Made by a program: the position numbers and the translations under genes. From Sterolibacterium sp964437515 (lineage in GTDB: Bacteria; Pseudomonadota; Gammaproteobacteria; Burkholderiales; Rhodocyclaceae): DNA of 64,000 bases. How positions within the stretch are numbered: position 1 is the first letter of the stretch; every line of letters starts with the position of its first letter. Location of the stretch: the NCBI GenBank assembly GCA_964437515.1, contig CAYTHB010000007.1, positions 1 through 64,000 on the forward strand. The letters run 5' to 3'. Below the pieces are notes generated by a model that worked only from the letters and a program-made list of their open reading frames with translations, searched no databases and had not been told where the DNA came from. This document shows, one piece after another, positions 59,401-64,000 of this stretch.

Positions 59401-62400
59401 TCGAAGCGCACGGCACGGGGACACCCATCGGCGATCCGATTGAAGTGCGTGCCTTGACGGCTGCTTTTGGTGGGCGGAATGTGAATCTTCATTCATCGGG
59501 TGTATCGGGTTCATGCGGCATCGGCAGCGTTAAAACCAATATCGGTCATTTACTGGCGGCGGCGGGTGTGGCCGGGCTCATCAAGATCGTCCTTGCGCTG
59601 CGTCATGAGCAGATTCCCCCCACACTTCATCTCAACACACCGCATCCGCGCATCCGCTTTGAAAAAACGCCGTTTTATCCGGTGATGACAACGCAGCCCT
59701 GGCCTCGCGGAGAAAAGCCCCGTTATGCCAGCATCAGCTCATTTGGATTTGGCGGAACCAATGCCCATGCGATTCTGCATGATGCTCCGGCGGTGGATGA
59801 GGATGTTGAAGAAGTTCAATCCTCGTATCTGCTGACACTTTCAGCGCGTAATCCGGATGAACTGTCTGTCATGCGACGCGAGCTGAAAGATCATCTTGTG
59901 CGTCATCCGCGTTTGCGTATGTTGGATGTCTGCTTTACGCGTGCCGCAGGACGAGCGAACTTTCCCTGTCGTGAATTCTATGTGGTGACCGACCGGACGG
60001 ATGCCCTTGCTCAGCTTGAAGTCCGCATCACGGCGGGGCATGGTGCTGATATGGCAGCCCATGTCAAATGTAGTGACCATGCGTCGTTGATGACGCTGGG
60101 TGCAGAATGGCAAGCGGGGGCTTCTGTTGATTGGTGCGCGTTCTATCATGGTCGGAATCAGAATGCACGCATCGTTCGGCTTCCGGCTTATCCCTTGACG
60201 CGCAAATCCTTCTGGTTGTCGGATGATCCTCCGAAGGCATGGCCGGGGATGGAAGCTGCGACACCCACGAACCCACCTGCGTCAGTCGTGCAGGAAGCGT
60301 TGCGATCTCCTGAACTGAAAGAAGTCACCCGAATGCTTGCGATGAACGAGGCTTCTCGCCGGGAGCAGGTGATGACTTTGATTGAGCAGTCATTTCATGC
60401 AGCGGGAATGAGCCTCAACCTCAGGGACTCGAACCAGTCCTTTGCCCTGCTTGGCGTAGATTCCCTGACGGCTTTGAAAGTGGTGAATGCCCTGCAGCAG
60501 CATCTGCAATTTCCTTTGTCGTCATCGCTTCTTTTCGAATACGACACCGTGCAGCGTCTGATGGATTTTCTCTGTCATGCGCTTTCTCAACAGCGCACCG
60601 AAGAGACAGTGCCGCCCCTTTTGTCGCAGGCTTCTGACGTATTGCCGGAATCATTGGTCGCATCGAGGCGGCAGGACGAGCTTTCCTATGCGCAACAACG
60701 GTTGTGGTTTTTCGAACAGAAAGTGTCAGGAGCCGGAGCAGAAGAGGCTTCCGCGATTTTCAATATACCTGCGGCAGTTCGGTTGACGGGGCGACTCGAT
60801 GTTTCTGCCCTGGTATCAGCCTTCAGTGAGGTAATGCGCCGGCATGAAACCCTGCGCACGACCTTTCATCAGAAACCAGGGCAGCCCTATCCCGCTGCAC
60901 TTGTTGCCCAGACTCAGGTCTTACCCTTGTTACAGCAGGACCTGAGCCATTTGGATGAGCCGATGCGCACAAAAAAGCTGCATGAGTGCTTGCAGCAGGA
61001 TGCACGACTGCCTTTCGATCTTGCCAGAGGCCCTCTGATCCGTATCGGCTTGCTACGCATCTCCGAACAGGAGCAGGTGTTGTTTCTGAACATGCATCAC
61101 CTCATTGCCGATGGCTGGTCGATGAATGTGCTGCTCAGGGAGGTCGCTCATTTTTATGGGGCTCATACTCAAGAAACGCTAGGAGGACAACACGAAAAAG
61201 CATTGCCCGATTTGCCTATTCAGTACTCAGACTATGTCCGTTGGCAGCGGCAATGCTTAGCCGGTGCTGAATTGACGCGGCAACTCGACTACTGGCGCAA
61301 GCAGCTTGCCGATGCTCCTGTGGTACTGGATTTGCCTTGGGATCGTCCGCGACCGGCCAAACAGACCCACCGTGGCGTGCGATATCCGTTTGTACTGGAT
61401 GCCGCGTTGAGGGAGCGCCTTCAGACGCTGGCTGCGGCGAACAATGCCACGCTGTTCATGGTCTTGCTTTCGGCATTTCAATTACTGCTTTCGCGTTATT
61501 CCGGACAGACGGATATCTGTGTCGGCACGCCGGTTGCCTGCCGGAATCGCATGGAAACCGAAGCTCTGATTGGTTTGTTTGTAAATACATTGGTCATGCG
61601 TAGTCGCATCGATGATGAGCAATGTCATGGAGATTTTCTGGCGCAGGTGCGTGACACGGTGAGGCAAGGCATTGCCCATCAGGATGTCCCTTTCGATCAG
61701 GTGCTTGAAACCTTGAACCCGGAACGTCATCTGGCTCACAGTCCTTTGTTTCAGGTCATGTTCGTCATGCAGCCCCTTCCCGAACAGATGCGGGTGAGTC
61801 ACGAACTTCTTTTTGAGGTGATGTCATCCGATGCCGGGGTGGCGCAGTTTGATCTGACTTTGGGGGTACAGGAATCTGCCGATGTCGCCAACATGCCGGC
61901 TTTTCTGGAATACAACACGGACGTGTTTGAGCTTGCCACCGTGGAACGTCTGGCGGCGCACTGGCTGCATCTGTTGAATGAAATCACCCAAAAGCCGCAG
62001 TCACGGTTGCATGAATATGCCTTGATTGATGCGGCTGAGCGAAATCAGCTATTACAGATATGGAACGATACTCGTACTGAATTTCCATCGTTCCAGACTT
62101 TTCATCAACTATTCGAGTCCTGGGTTGCGATACAGCCTGACGCGCTTGCGCTGAGTTTTGAGCACGTTGATATCAGCTATCGCGAACTCGATGAACGCGC
62201 CAGCCAGCTTGCACGCCATCTTTGTTTGCGCTGTCCATCCCTTGCACCAGATGATGTGGTGGCATTCTGCATTGAACGCAGCATCGACATGATCGTGGCC
62301 ATGCTGGGGATACTGAAGGCAGGCGCTGCCTTTCTGCCCCTTGACCCGGCAGATCCGCAAGATCGCATCCTCTATCTGCTGGAAGATGCCGCTCCTCGTG

Positions 62401-64000
62401 TGCTGGTGACGCGACAGACTGAATATGAAGCATTGTCGCTATCGAAGCTGCACAATCTATCCATTGTGCTACTGGATAGTGACGTCAGTGTGGATGCGGG
62501 TGCGGATGCTGGCATGGTCTCTCCATCCTCGGCTGCAACAGGGGCACAGACGACAGCCGGACAAGCCGGTGCCAATCATCTGGCTTACCTTATCTACACC
62601 TCTGGATCGACAGGGCAGCCCAAAGGCGTTCTGCTGAATCATCGAGGCCTGTGTCATCTGGCGCAGTGGCAAGGTCAGTATTTTTCGCTCACACCCGAGA
62701 GTCGTGTGCTGCAGTTTGCTTCAGCCAGTTTTGATGCCTGTGTCTGGGAACTGGCGATGGCTCTGGGGCAGGGGGGCAGCCTGCATCTGGCGGCGCGTGA
62801 GCATCTGCTGCCAGGTCGTCCCCTGCGTGATTTCATTCATGAACAAGGCATTACTCACGCCACATTGCCGCCGGTGGCCGTCAGCTTGTGGACGGATCAT
62901 GATCTGCCGCTCCTGCTGCCGACCCTGAAAACGCTGGTGGTGGCAGGGGATGTTTGCCCCGTTGAACTGGCATGGTATTGGTCGAAACGACTGAATTTTT
63001 ACAATGCTTACGGTCCGACAGAAACTACGGTCTGTGCCTCAGTGCATCGCTGCCTGCCTGATCAAATTGCATCAGACGCGCTTGCTATTCCCATTGGCAA
63101 ACCAATTGCCAATACCCGCATCTATGTACTCGATGCTCACCTTCAGATTCAGGCTGTGGGGGTGACAGGAGAAATCGTGATCGGCGGTGTGGGTGTGGCG
63201 CGTGCTTATCTGAACCGGGCAGCGCTGACGGCAGAACGCTTCATTCCGGATCCTTACACTGACGAACCTGGAGAACGTCTGTATCGGACGGGGGATCTGG
63301 GGCGTTGGCGGCGTGACGGCACACTGGAATTTTTGGGAAGACAAGATCATCAGGTGAAATTGCGGGGATTTCGCATCGAGTTGGGCGAAATCGAAGCGCA
63401 GATACGCGCTTGTGCAGAAATCAGGAACAGGCTGCGCGATGTCATTGTCCTGATGCAGGAAGGCCGGTCAGGTGTACCCGTAGATCGCAGGCTGGCGGCC
63501 TATCTCACTTTCATCAACCCGATCACATTTACGGATGAACAGAAATCCCTGCTCGTGAAGAAACTCCGGCAGCATGTGTCGCGCACACTGCCCGATTACA
63601 TGCAGCTGTCGGCCTATGTCATCCTGGAACGTTTGCCTTTGACTTCTAGTGGCAAGATTGATCGAAAGGCACTGGCCACACTTGAAATATCGAGTGATAG
63701 CGCATCGAAAGAACCGCCCCAGGGGGCGCTTGAATCCACACTGGCAAGCATCTGGCAAGCCGTGCTGGGCAGGGAGCCGACTGAAACCATTGGGCGACAT
63801 GATGATTTTTTTGTACTGGGGGGGCATTCCCTGCTGATTGTCTCCCTGCTTGAACGCTTGCGTGCAGTGGGGCTCGAAGCCCGTATTCATACGATATTTC
63901 AGCATCCGACAGTGGCGGGTTTGGCAGCAGCACTCAGTGCCTTACCCCATACACATGAGTCTTCGAGCGCACCTCTACCAACGATATTCTCTCCGCCGCA
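56412..64000 (+). CDS. Hybrid PKS-NRPS megasynthase (FAAL-ACP-KS-ACP-C-A-PCP), partial
   Basis: One open frame of at least 2529 codons, running off the window. A fatty acyl-AMP ligase (about residues 1-560) has the AMP-binding SSGSTAMPKG, WMPYYHDMGLI and the FAAL-type NGAEPISALVMKKF. ACP1 carries Ser622 in LGGSS. The ketosynthase (about 690-1125) has Cys865 in DTACSSS, His1000 in HGTGTP and His1046 in NIGH. A linker ends LPAYPLTRKSFWL, with no acyltransferase. ACP2 has Ser1351 in GVDSL. The condensation domain has HHLIADG (His1563). The adenylation domain has LIYTSGSTGQPKG and NAYGPTETT, and the PCP has Ser2473 in GGHSLL. By PheA alignment the A-domain pocket reads D-A-W-T-V-A-A-V-C plus Lys, close to the phenylalanine code. 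It probably starts a lipopeptide from a fatty acid. The missing AT implies supply in trans. Confidence 0.93.
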   Translation, partial: MKTLTDVILQAASKTPDRQIVFARRDGRDVTCRYADLLLQARRTLATLQQQDLKPGQRVVIQCQSSQRQIVLFWACVLGGMVPVLLPKVASWLRDSDLARKLDGVLHLLPDAILIIDPDQEQAYLEGRARPARQGSRWQVDCPLTGNAEAAHIYEAVEDDLAYLQFSSGSTAMPKGVRLTHRNLISNIRDIADTVRARPEESTLSWMPYYHDMGLISFHLVPLYRGMGQIKLEAHDFIAEPLFWLQQIMKHHAEVISSPNFGLQHVLDRVTPPALNGLDLSCVRLLCNGAEPISALVMKKFCDLLATTGFRRHAMFPVYGLAEACVAVSFSPPETEPLVHRVHREQLFAEGKVVAASDAHHALDDVEYVDVGFPLPSVQVRIACTSDESDRLLSEDAVGEVQIRGANVTSGYEGSATINEGLFTPDGWLKTGDLGFLHQGRLVITGRLKEVIFVHGRNVMATDVERFLFEQLGLKEGSIAVCATSDHSRHGNDRIVVFVAARRKKDFWSWAHELRQVAETYLAYPVEAVLPLSRLPRTSSGKLQRFQLIEAWLQGAYEDACAEFEANDPRRLMPVRQTMRAETSSAHAACEKTVRAIWAEVLHCPESSIGTEASFIELGGSSVKAIEMLARIEEHYGKMLGYALLIECSTLGEVVSYLEQHLATVQAMDAASDSAVSPPSESMSLPSDVASRKIAIIGWACRFPGGRTPEEFWETLIEGRNKVLPVPPSRWSRQDQTGADVPSFMGVLPDIDRFAADFFGISPEEALIMDPQQRLMLEVVYEAMDDAGYGGERLNARRSVGVFIGASSNSYMERVHRVRNHVHEHAAQEINHPLLMPANLLNMIAARVSHTLNLKGAALTIDTACSSSLVALQQACNDLLLGNCEMALVGGVNVLPTSSAHELLAQAGALSPDGLCRTFDAAANGMVPGEGLGLLVLKPLDHALAEGDRIEAIIDAVAVNNDGRSIGIMAPTPEGQEAVIRQAVQRADIDPSQIGYVEAHGTGTPIGDPIEVRALTAAFGGRNVNLHSSGVSGSCGIGSVKTNIGHLLAAAGVAGLIKIVLALRHEQIPPTLHLNTPHPRIRFEKTPFYPVMTTQPWPRGEKPRYASISSFGFGGTNAHAILHDAPAVDEDVEEVQSSYLLTLSARNPDELSVMRRELKDHLVRHPRLRMLDVCFTRAAGRANFPCREFYVVTDRTDALAQLEVRITAGHGADMAAHVKCSDHASLMTLGAEWQAGASVDWCAFYHGRNQNARIVRLPAYPLTRKSFWLSDDPPKAWPGMEAATPTNPPASVVQEALRSPELKEVTRMLAMNEASRREQVMTLIEQSFHAAGMSLNLRDSNQSFALLGVDSLTALKVVNALQQHLQFPLSSSLLFEYDTVQRLMDFLCHALSQQRTEETVPPLLSQASDVLPESLVASRRQDELSYAQQRLWFFEQKVSGAGAEEASAIFNIPAAVRLTGRLDVSALVSAFSEVMRRHETLRTTFHQKPGQPYPAALVAQTQVLPLLQQDLSHLDEPMRTKKLHECLQQDARLPFDLARGPLIRIGLLRISEQEQVLFLNMHHLIADGWSMNVLLREVAHFYGAHTQETLGGQHEKALPDLPIQYSDYVRWQRQCLAGAELTRQLDYWRKQLADAPVVLDLPWDRPRPAKQTHRGVRYPFVLDAALRERLQTLAAANNATLFMVLLSAFQLLLSRYSGQTDICVGTPVACRNRMETEALIGLFVNTLVMRSRIDDEQCHGDFLAQVRDTVRQGIAHQDVPFDQVLETLNPERHLAHSPLFQVMFVMQPLPEQMRVSHELLFEVMSSDAGVAQFDLTLGVQESADVANMPAFLEYNTDVFELATVERLAAHWLHLLNEITQKPQSRLHEYALIDAAERNQLLQIWNDTRTEFPSFQTFHQLFESWVAIQPDALALSFEHVDISYRELDERASQLARHLCLRCPSLAPDDVVAFCIERSIDMIVAMLGILKAGAAFLPLDPADPQDRILYLLEDAAPRVLVTRQTEYEALSLSKLHNLSIVLLDSDVSVDAGADAGMVSPSSAATGAQTTAGQAGANHLAYLIYTSGSTGQPKGVLLNHRGLCHLAQWQGQYFSLTPESRVLQFASASFDACVWELAMALGQGGSLHLAAREHLLPGRPLRDFIHEQGITHATLPPVAVSLWTDHDLPLLLPTLKTLVVAGDVCPVELAWYWSKRLNFYNAYGPTETTVCASVHRCLPDQIASDALAIPIGKPIANTRIYVLDAHLQIQAVGVTGEIVIGGVGVARAYLNRAALTAERFIPDPYTDEPGERLYRTGDLGRWRRDGTLEFLGRQDHQVKLRGFRIELGEIEAQIRACAEIRNRLRDVIVLMQEGRSGVPVDRRLAAYLTFINPITFTDEQKSLLVKKLRQHVSRTLPDYMQLSAYVILERLPLTSSGKIDRKALATLEISSDSASKEPPQGALESTLASIWQAVLGREPTETIGRHDDFFVLGGHSLLIVSLLERLRAVGLEARIHTIFQHPTVAGLAAALSALPHTHESSSAPLPTIFSPP

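Noticed and set aside
58049..63933. Many minus-strand frames opposite the megasynthase.
   Set aside because: The plus frame is open without a stop from 56412 to the window end and shows all PKS/NRPS motifs, so these are shadows.

Overview
The window looks like a chromosomal segment of a betaproteobacterium of moderate GC content. The evidence is a circularly permuted, two-piece tmRNA gene with tag ANDERFALAA, the block HAD phosphatase - hda - AI-2E/PerM transporter - divergent purM, the miaA-mutL pair, the lysS-mnmC pair, and a secreted lipase followed by a lipase foldase (Lif) gene. No species is assigned. No rRNA gene, ordinary tRNA gene, CRISPR array or prophage was seen.

Layout. 1-1.5 kb: yjdM, the permuted tmRNA gene and a RelBE-type toxin-antitoxin (TA) pair. 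1.9-8.2 kb: a TetR/PsrA-like regulator with a PsrA-type box over its own start site, then a beta-oxidation operon (acyl-CoA dehydrogenase, hydroxyacyl-CoA dehydrogenase/enoyl-CoA hydratase, thiolase) closed by a strong terminator. 8.4-9.6 kb: two small exported proteins. 9.6-18 kb (minus strand): mltD, two paralogous peptide-binding proteins, a DUF559 nuclease gene between inverted GC-rich repeats, and a secreted M3 peptidase. 18.2-20.4 kb: lipase and Lif foldase, separated by a dispersed repeat. 20.6-26.6 kb: hipBA, miaA-mutL, a DedA protein and a Phd/ParE pair. 26.6-38.4 kb: a minus-strand signalling block of two c-di-GMP proteins, a 57-residue unknown, an HDOD protein, a DUF465 protein, a NarX/NarL-like two-component pair and a methyl-accepting protein. 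38.5-47.6 kb: housekeeping genes (HAD, hda, PerM, purM, mnmC, lysS) interrupted by two TA modules. 47.7-53.3 kb: an accessory stretch with decayed FtsZ-like and WYL genes, three TA modules in a row (antitoxin-ParE, HipBA, HicAB), a short MITE-like element and dispersed repeats. 53.3-56.2 kb: an AIM24 protein and prfC. From 56.4 kb to the window edge: one continuous reading frame for a giant hybrid PKS-NRPS.

How the genes work together. The fatty-acid genes, exported lipase, extracytoplasmic peptidase and oligopeptide-binding proteins point to growth on lipids and peptides. The signalling block probably couples an envelope or redox signal to c-di-GMP and chemotaxis-like output. The megasynthase would activate a fatty acid (FAAL), pass it to an ACP, extend it on a ketosynthase that lacks a cis acyltransferase, and condense it with an amino acid predicted to be phenylalanine. 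The product would be a lipopeptide-type metabolite.

The most unusual traits are eight TA modules in 64 kb, the DUF559 gene whose last codons lie inside its flanking repeat, the permuted tmRNA, the signalling operon with its small unknown protein, and the FAAL/AT-less PKS-NRPS. All identifications come from reading translations and motifs; no database search was run.
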